From NCBI RefSeq assembly GCF_020076305.1, contig NZ_JAIQXE010000004.1, positions 1-64,000 on the forward strand: 64,000 nt of DNA, given 5' to 3'. The notes under the pieces are model-generated. The model made no database searches. It had not been told where the DNA came from and was given only the letters and a program-made list of their open reading frames with translations. The position numbers and the translations under genes were made by a program. Below, one piece after another: positions 8,668 through 18,257 of this stretch. Positions within the stretch are counted from its first letter, which is position 1. Each line of letters starts with the position of its first letter. The DNA comes from Flavihumibacter profundi. Its GTDB lineage: Bacteria > Bacteroidota > Bacteroidia > Chitinophagales > Chitinophagaceae.

Positions 8668-10422
8668 ATGAGTACTGTAAAAGAACTGGAAAAGCAACCA
8701 CAAGCCTCAACGCCAGTGGCACCGGCAGCAACTACATCCATCAGCGGGTCAGTAGCTGTGCTGGAAGCCTTCATCGCAGAAGGTGTGGAAACAATCTTTG
8801 GGTATCCTGGCGGCGCCATCATGCCGATCTATGATGCCTTGTACGATTACAACGACAAACTGGAACATATCCTTGTCCGCCACGAACAGGGTGGCATACA
8901 CGCTGCACAGGGTTATGCCCGTACATCGGGTAAAGTGGGTGTGGTATTTGCCACCAGTGGTCCGGGTGCAACCAACCTGGTAACCGGCCTCGCCGATGCC
9001 ATGATCGATTCTACGCCACTTGTGTGTGTAACCGGCCAGGTATTCGCGCACCTGCTCGGAACAGATGCTTTCCAGGAAACAGATGTAATCAATATCACCA
9101 CGCCGGTAACCAAATGGAACTACCAGGTAACTGACGCTACTGAAATTCCGCATGTACTGGCCAAGGCCTTTTACATCGCTGCAAGTGGCAGGCCCGGTCC
9201 CGTTCTGATCGATATCACCAAGAACGCGCAGTTGCAGAAATTCGATTATGCGGGTTATCAGAAATGCACGCATATCAGGAGCTACAGGCCCAAGCCCATC
9301 ATCCGCAGGGAATTCCTGCATGAAGCCGCGAAACTGATCAACAGCGCGCAGAAACCATTTATCTTATTCGGACAGGGTGTTATCCTCGGTCGTGCTGAAA
9401 AAGAGTTCAAACAATTTGTAGAAAAATCAGGAATACCTGCAGCCTGGACCATCCTTGGATTAAGTGCATTGCCAACAGACCATCCACTGAATGTAGGCAT
9501 GCTGGGCATGCATGGCAACTACGGTCCGAATGTTCTCACCAACGAATGTGATGTGCTGATCGCCGTGGGTATGCGCTTTGATGACCGTGTAACCGGCCGC
9601 CTCGATAAATATGCAAAGCAGGCGAAGGTGATCCACCTCGATATTGATCCGGCGGAAATAGACAAGAACGTAAAAGCAACGGTACCGGTATGGGGCGATT
9701 GTAAAGAGACCCTGCCGATGCTGACCGACCTTATAGAGCAGAAAGTATATCCGCAGTGGCTTGCAAAATTCAATGAATTCAGGAAGCAGGAAGAAGAGAT
9801 CTGTATCTATCCGGAGATGCATCCGAATGATGAAACGATGAGTATGGCTGAAGTAATTAACCTTCTGAACGAGCTGACCAACGGAGACGCGGTAATGGTT
9901 ACCGATGTTGGTCAGCATCAGATGGTTACCTGCCGCTATGCAAAGTTCAACCAGTCGAAGAGCAATATCACTTCCGGCGGATTGGGTACGATGGGCTTCG
10001 GCTTACCGGCAGCCATCGGCGCGAAATACGGTGCACCCGATCGCACGGTAATCGCAATCATCGGTGATGGTGGTATCCAGATGACCATCCAGGAACTCGG
10101 CACCATTATGCAGTTTGGCGCGGCGGTGAAGATCATCATCCTGAACAACCAGTTCTTAGGCATGGTGCGCCAGTGGCAGCAGCTCTTCCACGACAAACGC
10201 TATTCATTTGTAAATATAACCAGTCCCGATTATGTCATGGTGGCCAATGGTTACCACATCCCTGCCCAGAAGGTAGAACACCGCGAGCAGCTGAGGAAAG
10301 CCCTCACTGATATGCTGGACCACGATGGTGCCTACCTGCTGGAGATCATGGTAGGAAAAGAGAACAATGTGTTCCCCATGGTACCGCAGGGATGCAGTGT
10401 GTCGGAGATCCGGCTTAAATAA
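8668..10422 (+). CDS. ilvB: Acetolactate synthase, large subunit
   Basis: Thiamin-diphosphate enzyme that makes acetolactate or aceto-hydroxybutyrate. Catalytic Glu in VRHEQGGIHAAQGYAR, FAD/pyruvate-oxidase-like middle domain, and the ThDP motif GDGGIQMTIQELGT followed by ILNNQFLGMVRQWQQLF. 584 residues; the N-terminal ~25 residues, rich in Ala, Thr and Ser, precede the domain. Full length. The stop TAA is followed at once by a 7-bp tandem repeat (10423-10493), then by ilvN. The large subunit is catalytic; feedback would act through IlvN. Confidence 0.95.
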   Translation: MSTVKELEKQPQASTPVAPAATTSISGSVAVLEAFIAEGVETIFGYPGGAIMPIYDALYDYNDKLEHILVRHEQGGIHAAQGYARTSGKVGVVFATSGPGATNLVTGLADAMIDSTPLVCVTGQVFAHLLGTDAFQETDVINITTPVTKWNYQVTDATEIPHVLAKAFYIAASGRPGPVLIDITKNAQLQKFDYAGYQKCTHIRSYRPKPIIRREFLHEAAKLINSAQKPFILFGQGVILGRAEKEFKQFVEKSGIPAAWTILGLSALPTDHPLNVGMLGMHGNYGPNVLTNECDVLIAVGMRFDDRVTGRLDKYAKQAKVIHLDIDPAEIDKNVKATVPVWGDCKETLPMLTDLIEQKVYPQWLAKFNEFRKQEEEICIYPEMHPNDETMSMAEVINLLNELTNGDAVMVTDVGQHQMVTCRYAKFNQSKSNITSGGLGTMGFGLPAAIGAKYGAPDRTVIAIIGDGGIQMTIQELGTIMQFGAAVKIIILNNQFLGMVRQWQQLFHDKRYSFVNITSPDYVMVANGYHIPAQKVEHREQLRKALTDMLDHDGAYLLEIMVGKENNVFPMVPQGCSVSEIRLK

Positions 10423-10493
10423 GTAAGCGGTGAACGGTAAGCAGTAAACGGTGGATCCCCAATGTGCTCACCGCTTACCGTTCACTGCTCACC
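10423..10493. repeat. Heptad repeat, inverted pair (ilvB-ilvN)
   Basis: Directly after the ilvB stop: GTAAGCG, GTGAACG, GTAAGCA, GTAAACG in tandem (10423-10450). The segment 10466-10493 is the reverse complement of the same family (GTGAGCA, GTGAACG, GTAAGCG, GTGAGC). The two arms can pair through GTGAACGGTAAGC, giving a 13-bp perfect stem. There is no U-tract, so a strong intrinsic terminator is unlikely, which fits ilvN being in the same operon. Confidence 0.8.
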
Positions 10494-10524
10494 TAAAAAT
10501 TAAGAACGTCAAAAACATCAGAAC

Positions 10525-11121
10525 ATGACCAAACAAGAATATACGCTCACCGTGTACACCGAGAACCAGATCGGTCTGCTTACCCGTATCGCAATTATAT
10601 TTTCGCGGCGCAAGATCAACGTGGAGAGTTTGAATACTTCACCGTCGGAGATAGAAAATATCCATCGCTTCAATATTGTGATCAATGAGACTGAAGAAGT
10701 GGTGAAGAAACTCTGCCGCCAGATTGAAAAGCAGGTGGAAGTATTGAAAGCCTATTACAGCAGCAATGACGAGATCATCTGGCAGGAGCTGGCACTGTAC
10801 AAAGTGCCTACACAGGAAGTAGCCGAGAAAATGCAGGTGGAAAGGCTGCTGCGCCAGTATGGTGCAAGAGCTGTGGTGATTCGCAGCGACTATACCGTAT
10901 TTGAGGCTACGGGTCACCGTGAGGAAACCGATAAGATCCTGGAGATCCTCGGGCCATACGGACTCATTGAATTTGTTCGCAGTGCGCGGGTAGCCATCAT
11001 CAAAAAGAGCAAAGGCTTCCATGAGAAGTTGCAGCAGTTCGAAGAAAGGCAGCCTGGTGAAGAAGTGATAGAGAATGAGTATTTGGGCGATAAGTCGGCT
11101 TCGTCGGTTTTCTCGATGTGA
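10525..11121 (+). CDS. ilvN: Acetolactate synthase, small regulatory subunit
   Basis: Regulatory partner of IlvB. The N-terminal ACT domain reads TLTVYTENQIGLLTRIAIIF followed by RKINVESLN (residues ~7-38), which in the family binds valine at the dimer interface. The remaining part matches the C-terminal domain of long small subunits (IlvH-type), with the end of the domain around GPYGLIEFVRSARVAI. 198 residues. It lies between two heptad-repeat loci: one upstream, and a short one overlapping its own stop codon. Confidence 0.93.
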   Translation: MTKQEYTLTVYTENQIGLLTRIAIIFSRRKINVESLNTSPSEIENIHRFNIVINETEEVVKKLCRQIEKQVEVLKAYYSSNDEIIWQELALYKVPTQEVAEKMQVERLLRQYGARAVVIRSDYTVFEATGHREETDKILEILGPYGLIEFVRSARVAIIKKSKGFHEKLQQFEERQPGEEVIENEYLGDKSASSVFSM

Positions 11122-11145
11122 ACGGCAAACGGTAAGAAGTAAAAT
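11118..11145 (+). repeat. Heptad repeat overlapping the ilvN stop
   Basis: GTGAACG (containing the ilvN TGA), GCAAACG, GTAAGAA, GTAAAAT: about four degenerate 7-bp units in the coding orientation, without an inverted partner. ilvC begins 38 bases later. Confidence 0.65.
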
Positions 11146-11182
11146 TTTAAAAAATATAAAATCCTTAAATCAATCTACAAAA

Positions 11183-12241
11183 ATGGCAAAGTTAAATTTC
11201 GGCGGCGTGGAAGAAAATGTTGTAACTCGTGAAGAGTTCCCGCTCGCAAAAGCACAGCAGGTATTAAAAGATGAGGTAATTGCTGTGATTGGTTACGGCG
11301 TTCAGGGTCCGGGCCAGGCATTGAACCAGCGTGATAATGGTATCAACGTAATCGTTGGCCAGCGTAAGAATTCCAAGAGCTGGGATAAAGCCGTAGCAGA
11401 CGGATTTGTTCCTGGTGTTTCCCTTTTCGATATTGAAGAAGCGTTACAACGCGGTACCATCATTTGTTACCTGCTGAGCGATGCTGCACAGATCGCTTTG
11501 TGGCCTACAGTGAAAAAACATTTAACGCCGGGTAAGGCTTTGTATTTCTCCCATGGCTTTGGCATTACATTCAAAGAGCAAACCGGTATCATTCCCCCGG
11601 CTGATGTGGATGTATTCCTGGTTGCACCAAAAGGAAGCGGTACCTCACTGCGCCGTATGTTCCTGCAGGGCCGCGGACTGAATAGTTCCTTTGCCATTTT
11701 CCAGGATGCAACAGGTAAGGCAAAAGACCGTGTAATCGCCCTCGGTATTGCTGTAGGAAGTGGTTACCTGTTCGAAACAGATTTCAAGAAAGAAGTATTC
11801 TCTGACCTGACCGGCGAAAGGGGAACCCTCATGGGTGCTATCCAGGGCATCTTCGCTGCACAATACCAGGTTCTGCGTGATAATGGGCATACCCCAAGTG
11901 AAGCATTCAACGAAACCGTTGAAGAACTCACCCAGTCATTGATGCCATTGGTAGCTGAAAATGGTATGGACTGGATGTATGCCAACTGTTCAACTACCGC
12001 ACAGCGTGGTGCATTGGACTGGTGGAAAAAATTCCGTGATGCAACTGCCCCGGTTTTCAGGGACCTATATAACAGTGTTGCAACCGGCAAGGAATCACAG
12101 CGGTCCATCGACCTGAACAGCCAACCCGACTACCGCGAAAAACTGGAAGTGGAACTGAAAGAACTACGTGACAGCGAAATGTGGCAGGCAGGAAAAACTG
12201 TACGCAGTCTGCGTCCGGAGAACCAGGCGCCAAAAGGGTAA
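11183..12241 (+). CDS. ilvC: Ketol-acid reductoisomerase
   Basis: Isomerises and reduces acetolactate to 2,3-dihydroxyisovalerate with NAD(P)H and Mg. Rossmann motif GYGVQGPGQALN, then VGQRKNSKSW, LLSDAAQ, YFSHGFGITF, LVAPKGSGTSLR, GERGTLMGAIQGIF, and NETVEELTQSL. The end, NSQPDYREKLEVEL and RPENQ, resembles fungal Ilv5 as I remember it, rather than the usual bacterial class I enzyme, which has GYGSQGHAHALN. 352 residues. Start chosen at 11183 (MAKLNFGGVEEN); the longer frame from 11075 overlaps ilvN and the repeat. Cofactor preference cannot be told from sequence alone. Confidence 0.93.
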   Translation: MAKLNFGGVEENVVTREEFPLAKAQQVLKDEVIAVIGYGVQGPGQALNQRDNGINVIVGQRKNSKSWDKAVADGFVPGVSLFDIEEALQRGTIICYLLSDAAQIALWPTVKKHLTPGKALYFSHGFGITFKEQTGIIPPADVDVFLVAPKGSGTSLRRMFLQGRGLNSSFAIFQDATGKAKDRVIALGIAVGSGYLFETDFKKEVFSDLTGERGTLMGAIQGIFAAQYQVLRDNGHTPSEAFNETVEELTQSLMPLVAENGMDWMYANCSTTAQRGALDWWKKFRDATAPVFRDLYNSVATGKESQRSIDLNSQPDYREKLEVELKELRDSEMWQAGKTVRSLRPENQAPKG

Positions 12242-12321
12242 GCGGAAAGCGGTAAGCCGTAAGCGGGAAGAAACACCTGGCTTACGGCTTCCCCGCTCAC
12301 CGCTCACCGCTTACCGCTTAC
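12238..12321. repeat. Heptad repeat, inverted pair (ilvC-ilvA)
   Basis: The first unit GTAAGCG (12238-12244) contains the ilvC stop TAA; GAAAGCG, GTAAGCC and GTAAGCG follow. The segment 12279-12321 is the inverted counterpart (reverse complement: GTAAGCG, GTAAGCG, GTGAGCG, GTGAGCG and a degenerate end). The arms can form a long GC-rich hairpin that ends 3 bases before the ilvA ATG. Confidence 0.8.
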
Positions 12322-12324
12322 TAT

Positions 12325-13575
12325 ATGCACTATTCAACCGCAGCTATATTAAACTTCCATCAAGCAGCCCTTCGCCTCAAAAAAGTGGTGAAGAAGACGC
12401 CTTTGATGCGAAACCATAACCTGTCGGAACGTTACCAGGCGAATATTTACCTGAAGCGCGAAGACCTGCAGGTGGTGCGGAGCTATAAGCTGCGGGGTGC
12501 ATACAATATGATGAGTACCCTTCCGCCTGAGCAGCTCAACAATGGCGTGGTATGCGCCAGTGCGGGCAATCATGCGCAGGGATTCGCTTACAGCTGCAAC
12601 AAGCTGAAAGTGAAAGGCGTGATCTTCATGCCGATCATCACCCCCAACCAGAAAGTGCAGCAGACCCGGATGTTTGGTAAAGACTGGATCGAGATTAAAC
12701 TGGTGGGTGATACTTTCGACGACTGCGCCATCGCTGCGAAGGCCTATACCGCTGAACGCGGGATGACCTTCATCCCGCCTTTCGATGACGATAAAATCAT
12801 CGAGGGACAGGGAACAGTTGGCGTTGAAATCCTGGAAGAACTGAGCGATATAGATTATGTGTTTATCCCGGTAGGCGGCGGCGGACTCAGTGCCGGCGTC
12901 GGGCAATACCTGAAAACCTATTCGCCAAAAACAAAGATCATTGGTGTGGAGCCGGAAGGTGCCCCATCCATGCTGAAAGCCCTGGAAGCAGGCGCCCCGG
13001 TAACCCTTGAAAACATAGAAAGATTCGTAGACGGCGCGGCGGTGAAACGCGTAGGCGATAAAACCTTCCGTATCTGTGCCGAAGTGCTCGACGATATGTT
13101 GCTGGTTCCGGAGGGAAAGATCTGCTCTGTAATCCTGAAGCTGTACAACGAAGACGCCATTGTGGTGGAACCCGCAGGCGCTTTATCGATTGCAGCGCTG
13201 GACCAGTACGCGGACCAACTAACCGGCAGGAATGTTGTTTGTATTATCAGCGGAAGCAATAACGATATCGACCGGATGCAGGAAATAAAGGAACGGTCCC
13301 TGCAATACGAAGGACTAAAGCATTTTTTCCTGATCCGCTTCGCACAGCGTCCCGGCGCCCTGAAGGAATTTGTCAATTTTGTCCTGGGCCCCAACGACGA
13401 TATCGTCCGATTTGAATACATGCAGAAGCACAACAAAGAAACGGGCCCGGCCCTGGTAGGCATTGAACTGAAGAACCGGGAAGATTATGTTATCCTTTTG
13501 AAACATATGCAGCAGTATAATATCAACTACACAGAACTGAATAAAGACGACAATCTTTTCGGCTACCTGGTGTAA
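12325..13575 (+). CDS. ilvA: Threonine ammonia-lyase (biosynthetic)
   Basis: PLP enzyme that turns threonine into 2-oxobutyrate, the entry to isoleucine. PLP lysine Lys55 in SYKLRGAYN, substrate loop SAGNHAQGFAYSC, phosphate-binding loop PVGGGGLSAG, and the serine near the pyridine nitrogen in ISGSNND. The C-terminal ~80 residues (HFFLIRFAQRPGALKEFVNF onward) form a single ACT-like domain, so allosteric control by isoleucine is likely. 416 residues. It is the last gene of the ilv operon and consumes threonine made by the thr operon found 20 kb downstream. Confidence 0.93.
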   Translation: MHYSTAAILNFHQAALRLKKVVKKTPLMRNHNLSERYQANIYLKREDLQVVRSYKLRGAYNMMSTLPPEQLNNGVVCASAGNHAQGFAYSCNKLKVKGVIFMPIITPNQKVQQTRMFGKDWIEIKLVGDTFDDCAIAAKAYTAERGMTFIPPFDDDKIIEGQGTVGVEILEELSDIDYVFIPVGGGGLSAGVGQYLKTYSPKTKIIGVEPEGAPSMLKALEAGAPVTLENIERFVDGAAVKRVGDKTFRICAEVLDDMLLVPEGKICSVILKLYNEDAIVVEPAGALSIAALDQYADQLTGRNVVCIISGSNNDIDRMQEIKERSLQYEGLKHFFLIRFAQRPGALKEFVNFVLGPNDDIVRFEYMQKHNKETGPALVGIELKNREDYVILLKHMQQYNINYTELNKDDNLFGYLV

Positions 13576-13681
13576 TTAAAAAGTTATTTGCGTATATTTA
13601 TAAGCTGCTTGCTGCATATATTAAATTCCATATAGGAAAAGGCATATTTTATTGAATAATTTCTAAACTTCGTACACAACG

Positions 13682-16600
13682 ATGGCAAGCAACCTGGGAT
13701 TATACGACCCTTCATTTGAACATGACGCCTGTGGCATAGGGTTCGTAGCAAACATCAAAAGCAACAAATCGCACCAGATCATATCTGACGCGCTCACTGT
13801 TTTGGAGAACATGGAGCACAGGGGAGCCTGTGGCTGTGAAGCCAATACGGGCGATGGCGCGGGATTGATGATCCAGACTCCCCATGAGTTCTATTTCGAC
13901 GAATGCGTGAAACTGGGTATCCACCTCCCCGCTTATGGCCGTTATGGGGTTGGTGTGATCTTCTTCCCCCGCGAAATCCGCCTGCGTGAGGAATGCCGCG
14001 ATATCTTCAACCGTTCCGCCGAGAAACTCGGGCTGGAAGTGCTGGGCTACCGCAAAGTGCCCGTAAACACCGATGGTATCGGCCCGACAGCCCTCAGCGT
14101 AGAACCGGAAATGGAGCATGTTTTCGTGGCTTGCCCCGATCACATCACCAATCCCGATGACTTCGAACGCAAGCTATTCATCCTGCGTAACTACGCCAGC
14201 CACACCATCGACAACACTGTAAAAAAAGATGCGATCGGCTTTTACATCGCGTCTTTATCCTATAAAACCGTGGTCTACAAAGGCCAGCTGACCAGCAAAC
14301 AGGTTCGTGGTTATTTCCCCGACCTGGGCGACAAACGCATGGTGAGCGCCTACGGACTGGTCCACTCCCGTTTTGCCACCAACACCTTCCCATCCTGGAA
14401 GCTAGCACAGCCCTTCCGGTATATCGCCCATAACGGTGAAATCAATACCCTGCAGGGTAACCTGAACTGGTTGCGAACCAGCGAAAAAGGATTCACCTCC
14501 AGCTTTTTCAGCAAGGAAGAAATGGATATGTTATTGCCCATCGTCACCGAAGGACAATCAGATTCAGCCTGCCTGGATAATGTGATCGAATTGCTGACCC
14601 TCACTGGCCGCTCCCTGCCCCATGTAATGATGATGCTGATCCCCGAAGCCTGGGATGGCAATGAGCAGATGGACCCGGTGAAAAAAGCTTTTTATGAATT
14701 TCACGCAGCGCTTATGGAACCCTGGGACGGCCCTGCTTCAATTTCGTTTACAGATGGCCGTATTATCGGTGCCACACTCGACCGTAACGGACTCCGCCCT
14801 TCGCGCTATTGCATAACAACGGATGACCGCGTGATCATGGCCTCTGAAACCGGCGTACTGCCTGTGGATCCGGCTATGATCAAGGAAAAAGGCCGCCTTC
14901 AGCCAGGTAAGATGTTTGTGGTAGACATGGAACAGGGCCGCATCATCAGCGACGAAGAACTGAAGCAACAGATCTGCACACAGAAACCATATGCAGAATG
15001 GTTGAATAAATACAAGATCAGGCTGGAAGAACTGCCCGAACCAAGGGTATCTTTCACCCACCTTGAACACGACCAGGTATTCAAATACCAGAAAGCATTC
15101 GGGTATTCCACCGAAGACCTCGAAAACATCATTGCGCCAATGGCAGCTGATGGTAAGGAACCGATTGGCTCCATGGGAACCGATACCCCGCTGGCCGTAT
15201 TGAGCGACCAGCCGCAGCACATCAGCAATTACTTCAAGCAATTGTTCGCGCAGGTAACCAACCCGCCGATCGATCCCATCCGCGAAAGACTGGTAATGTC
15301 GCTCGCCACATTCGTTGGTAACAACGGTAACCTGTTGCTCGAAGACCCACTGGCAGCTCACTGCCTGGCATTGAAGCACCCGGTGCTAAACAACCACGAA
15401 CTCGAAAAGATCCGCAGTATTGATACCGGTATCTTCCAGGCTAAGACCTTGCAGACCTATTTCCGTGCTGATGGAAAAGCAGGTTCATTGCAAAAAGCAC
15501 TGGACCGTCTCTGCCGGTATGCAGTAGACGCAGTCCAGGATGGATTTGAAGTATTGATTTTATCAGACCGTGCGATTGACTCAGACCATGCACCAATCCC
15601 TTCTTTACTGGCGGTTGCAGCAGTGCACCACCACCTGATCCGCAAAGGGTTCCGTGGGCAGGTCGGACTGGTTGTTGAAGCCGGCGATGTTTGGGAAGTG
15701 CACCATTTCGCCTGCCTTATCGGCTTTGGCGCAACGGCCATCAACCCTTACCTGGCACTGTCTTCCATCCGCGACATGAAGCTGATGGATAAACTGGATT
15801 CTCCACTGGATCCTGAGCACCTGAAGAAAAATTATATCAAAGCCGTGAACGAAGGCTTGTTGAAAGTATTCTCTAAAATGGGAATTTCAACCTTGCAATC
15901 CTACCAGGGTGCGCAGATATTCGAGATCATCGGTATTAATAAAACCGTTGTCGATAAATATTTCACCGGCGCCACATCGCGCATTGAAGGCATGGGCCTT
16001 GATGAGATCGCGAAAGAGGCACTGGCAAAGCACTACCTGGCCTTCAGCAAAAAAGATATCCCGGTAGATCGTTTACCCGTAGGCGGTATATACCAGTGGA
16101 AACGCAAAGGGGAATTCCACCTTTTCAATCCACAGACGATCCACCTGTTGCAGTATTCAACCAAAATGAACGACTATGCAACATTCAAGAAATATTCCAA
16201 GGTCGTAAACGACCAGTCGGAAAAAGCCTGTACGCTGAGAAGCCAGCTGCAATTTAAGGTCAACCGTTCGCCTGTTTCGATTGACGAAGTGGAACCAGCT
16301 ACAGAGATCATGAAACGCTTTGCAACAGGCGCCATGAGCTTCGGTTCTATTTCACATGAAGCACACTCCACGCTGGCCATTGCGATGAACCGCATCGGTG
16401 CAAAAAGCAATACCGGTGAAGGCGGTGAAGACGAAATGCGTTATACCCCATTACCGAATGGCGATTCCATGCGCAGTGCCATCAAGCAGGTAGCATCCGC
16501 ACGTTTTGGTGTAACCAGTCATTACCTCACTATGGCCGATGAACTGCAGATCAAAATGGCGCAGGGCGCTAAACCCGGCGAGGGCGGGCAGTTACCCGGA

Positions 16601-18199
16601 CATAAAGTTGACGAATGGATTGGTAAAGTGCGTCACTCCACACCTGGTGTTGGATTGATCTCACCGCCACCCCACCACGATATTTATTCTATTGAAGACC
16701 TGGCGCAATTGATCTTCGACCTGAAGAATGCCAACCGTGCCGCAAGGATCAGCGTGAAGCTGGTAAGTAAAGCCGGCGTAGGCACAATTGCTGCAGGTGT
16801 TGCCAAAGCCAAGAGCGACGTGATTTTGATCGCGGGCTTTGATGGCGGAACAGGTGCATCACCGGTAAGTTCTATCAAGCACGCCGGGTTACCCTGGGAA
16901 CTTGGACTGGCAGAATCGCACCAGACCCTGGTGAAAAATAAATTGCGCAGCCGCGTGGTATTGCAGGCCGATGGCCAGATGCGTACCGGCCGCGATATCG
17001 CCATCGCCACCTTACTGGGTGCAGAAGAATGGGGTATTGCAACTGCAGCGCTGGTTGTAGAAGGTTGTATCATGATGCGCAAATGCCATATGAATACTTG
17101 TCCAGTTGGTGTTGCCACCCAGGACCCGGAATTGCGCAAGCGCTTTACCGGCAATGCCGACCATGTGGTAAACTTCTTCCACTTCATTACGGAAGAACTG
17201 CGGGAAATCATGGCTGAGCTTGGCTTTAGGACCATCAATGAAATGGTGGGACAGGTTGAATGCCTGGAGCAGCGCACTGATGTAACGCATTGGAAATACA
17301 AGGGACTTGACCTTTCGCCAATATTGTACAAAGAGCCGGCCTCCATGTATACCGGCTTATACAACCGCGAAGAGCAGGATCATTTAATGAGCGAAGTGCT
17401 CGACTGGAAACTGCTGGCAGCTGCCAAGCCCGCCATCGATAACCAGTCCAAGGTATTCGCTGCATTCGATGTGAAGAATACCGACCGCACGATAGGAACC
17501 ATCCTGTCAAACGAAATCTCCAAAGTATACGGGGAAGACGGGTTGCCGGATGATACCATACATTTCAAGTTCACAGGAACAGCCGGACAAAGTTTTGGCG
17601 CATTCAATACCAATGGGGTAACCCTTGAGCTGGAAGGCGATGCCAATGACTATTTCGGGAAAGGATTGAGCGGGGCAAAACTCATCGTTTATCCATCACT
17701 GAAAGCAGCTTTTGTTCCTGAAGACAATATACTGATCGGTAATACTGCTTTCTATGGCGCAACCTCCGGAACCTCGTATATAAGGGGTAAGGCCGGTGAA
17801 CGCTTCGCTGTACGTAACTCAGGTGCAACGGCGGTTGTGGAAGGTGTTGGTGACCATGGCTGTGAGTATATGACCGGAGGTAAAGTGGTGATCCTTGGCG
17901 ATACCGGAAGGAATTTCGCCGCAGGTATGAGTGGTGGTATTGCCTATGTATATGATGTAAAAGGGCAGTTTACCACCAATTGCAATACCGAGATGGTTGA
18001 TCTAGACCCGGTATGCGATGAAGACATCAATGAACTGCAGGAGATTATCAAGCAGCATTATGAATACACAGGAAGCACTGTGGCACAATTCATCCTGAAA
18101 GACTTTGACAACCAGTTACGGAATTTCATCAAAGTGTTCCCGAAAGATTATAAGAAAGTGTTGCAGGAAAGGACGAAGGGTGCGAAGGTGGGGAAGTGA
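13682..18199 (+). CDS. gltB: Glutamate synthase, large subunit
   Basis: Transfers the amide of glutamine to 2-oxoglutarate. Domains in order: class II glutaminase with nucleophile Cys17 after a short propeptide (HDA|CGIGFVANI), a central domain, the FMN-binding synthase domain with GEGGED and PGEGGQLPGHKV, a 3Fe-4S site C1129-x5-C1135-x4-C1140, and a C-terminal beta-helix with Gly-rich repeats (GRNFAAGMSGGIAYV). 1505 residues, full length. gltD follows after 58 bp. The stop TGA lies inside a 7-bp repeat unit. Together with the amt downstream it forms an ammonium-assimilation block. Confidence 0.96.
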   Translation: MASNLGLYDPSFEHDACGIGFVANIKSNKSHQIISDALTVLENMEHRGACGCEANTGDGAGLMIQTPHEFYFDECVKLGIHLPAYGRYGVGVIFFPREIRLREECRDIFNRSAEKLGLEVLGYRKVPVNTDGIGPTALSVEPEMEHVFVACPDHITNPDDFERKLFILRNYASHTIDNTVKKDAIGFYIASLSYKTVVYKGQLTSKQVRGYFPDLGDKRMVSAYGLVHSRFATNTFPSWKLAQPFRYIAHNGEINTLQGNLNWLRTSEKGFTSSFFSKEEMDMLLPIVTEGQSDSACLDNVIELLTLTGRSLPHVMMMLIPEAWDGNEQMDPVKKAFYEFHAALMEPWDGPASISFTDGRIIGATLDRNGLRPSRYCITTDDRVIMASETGVLPVDPAMIKEKGRLQPGKMFVVDMEQGRIISDEELKQQICTQKPYAEWLNKYKIRLEELPEPRVSFTHLEHDQVFKYQKAFGYSTEDLENIIAPMAADGKEPIGSMGTDTPLAVLSDQPQHISNYFKQLFAQVTNPPIDPIRERLVMSLATFVGNNGNLLLEDPLAAHCLALKHPVLNNHELEKIRSIDTGIFQAKTLQTYFRADGKAGSLQKALDRLCRYAVDAVQDGFEVLILSDRAIDSDHAPIPSLLAVAAVHHHLIRKGFRGQVGLVVEAGDVWEVHHFACLIGFGATAINPYLALSSIRDMKLMDKLDSPLDPEHLKKNYIKAVNEGLLKVFSKMGISTLQSYQGAQIFEIIGINKTVVDKYFTGATSRIEGMGLDEIAKEALAKHYLAFSKKDIPVDRLPVGGIYQWKRKGEFHLFNPQTIHLLQYSTKMNDYATFKKYSKVVNDQSEKACTLRSQLQFKVNRSPVSIDEVEPATEIMKRFATGAMSFGSISHEAHSTLAIAMNRIGAKSNTGEGGEDEMRYTPLPNGDSMRSAIKQVASARFGVTSHYLTMADELQIKMAQGAKPGEGGQLPGHKVDEWIGKVRHSTPGVGLISPPPHHDIYSIEDLAQLIFDLKNANRAARISVKLVSKAGVGTIAAGVAKAKSDVILIAGFDGGTGASPVSSIKHAGLPWELGLAESHQTLVKNKLRSRVVLQADGQMRTGRDIAIATLLGAEEWGIATAALVVEGCIMMRKCHMNTCPVGVATQDPELRKRFTGNADHVVNFFHFITEELREIMAELGFRTINEMVGQVECLEQRTDVTHWKYKGLDLSPILYKEPASMYTGLYNREEQDHLMSEVLDWKLLAAAKPAIDNQSKVFAAFDVKNTDRTIGTILSNEISKVYGEDGLPDDTIHFKFTGTAGQSFGAFNTNGVTLELEGDANDYFGKGLSGAKLIVYPSLKAAFVPEDNILIGNTAFYGATSGTSYIRGKAGERFAVRNSGATAVVEGVGDHGCEYMTGGKVVILGDTGRNFAAGMSGGIAYVYDVKGQFTTNCNTEMVDLDPVCDEDINELQEIIKQHYEYTGSTVAQFILKDFDNQLRNFIKVFPKDYKKVLQERTKGAKVGK

Positions 18200-18223
18200 G
18201 CGGTAAGCAGTGAGCCGTGAGAA
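18196..18223 (+). repeat. Heptad repeat overlapping the gltB stop
   Basis: GTGAGCG (contains the gltB stop TGA), GTAAGCA, GTGAGCC, GTGAGAA: four 7-bp units in the coding orientation with no inverted partner. gltD starts 35 bases later. Confidence 0.75.
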
Positions 18224-18257
18224 CAAAATTTTTAAAACAAAAAACTTGATTTGAGAT

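Noticed and set aside
10423-12321. CRISPR array
   Set aside because: The repeats are 7 bp in direct tandem with no unique spacers, and no cas gene is present.
16684-17364. 226-codon minus-strand frame inside gltB
   Set aside because: Antisense to the FMN/Fe-S part of gltB; low-complexity Ser/Pro-rich composition typical of shadow frames.
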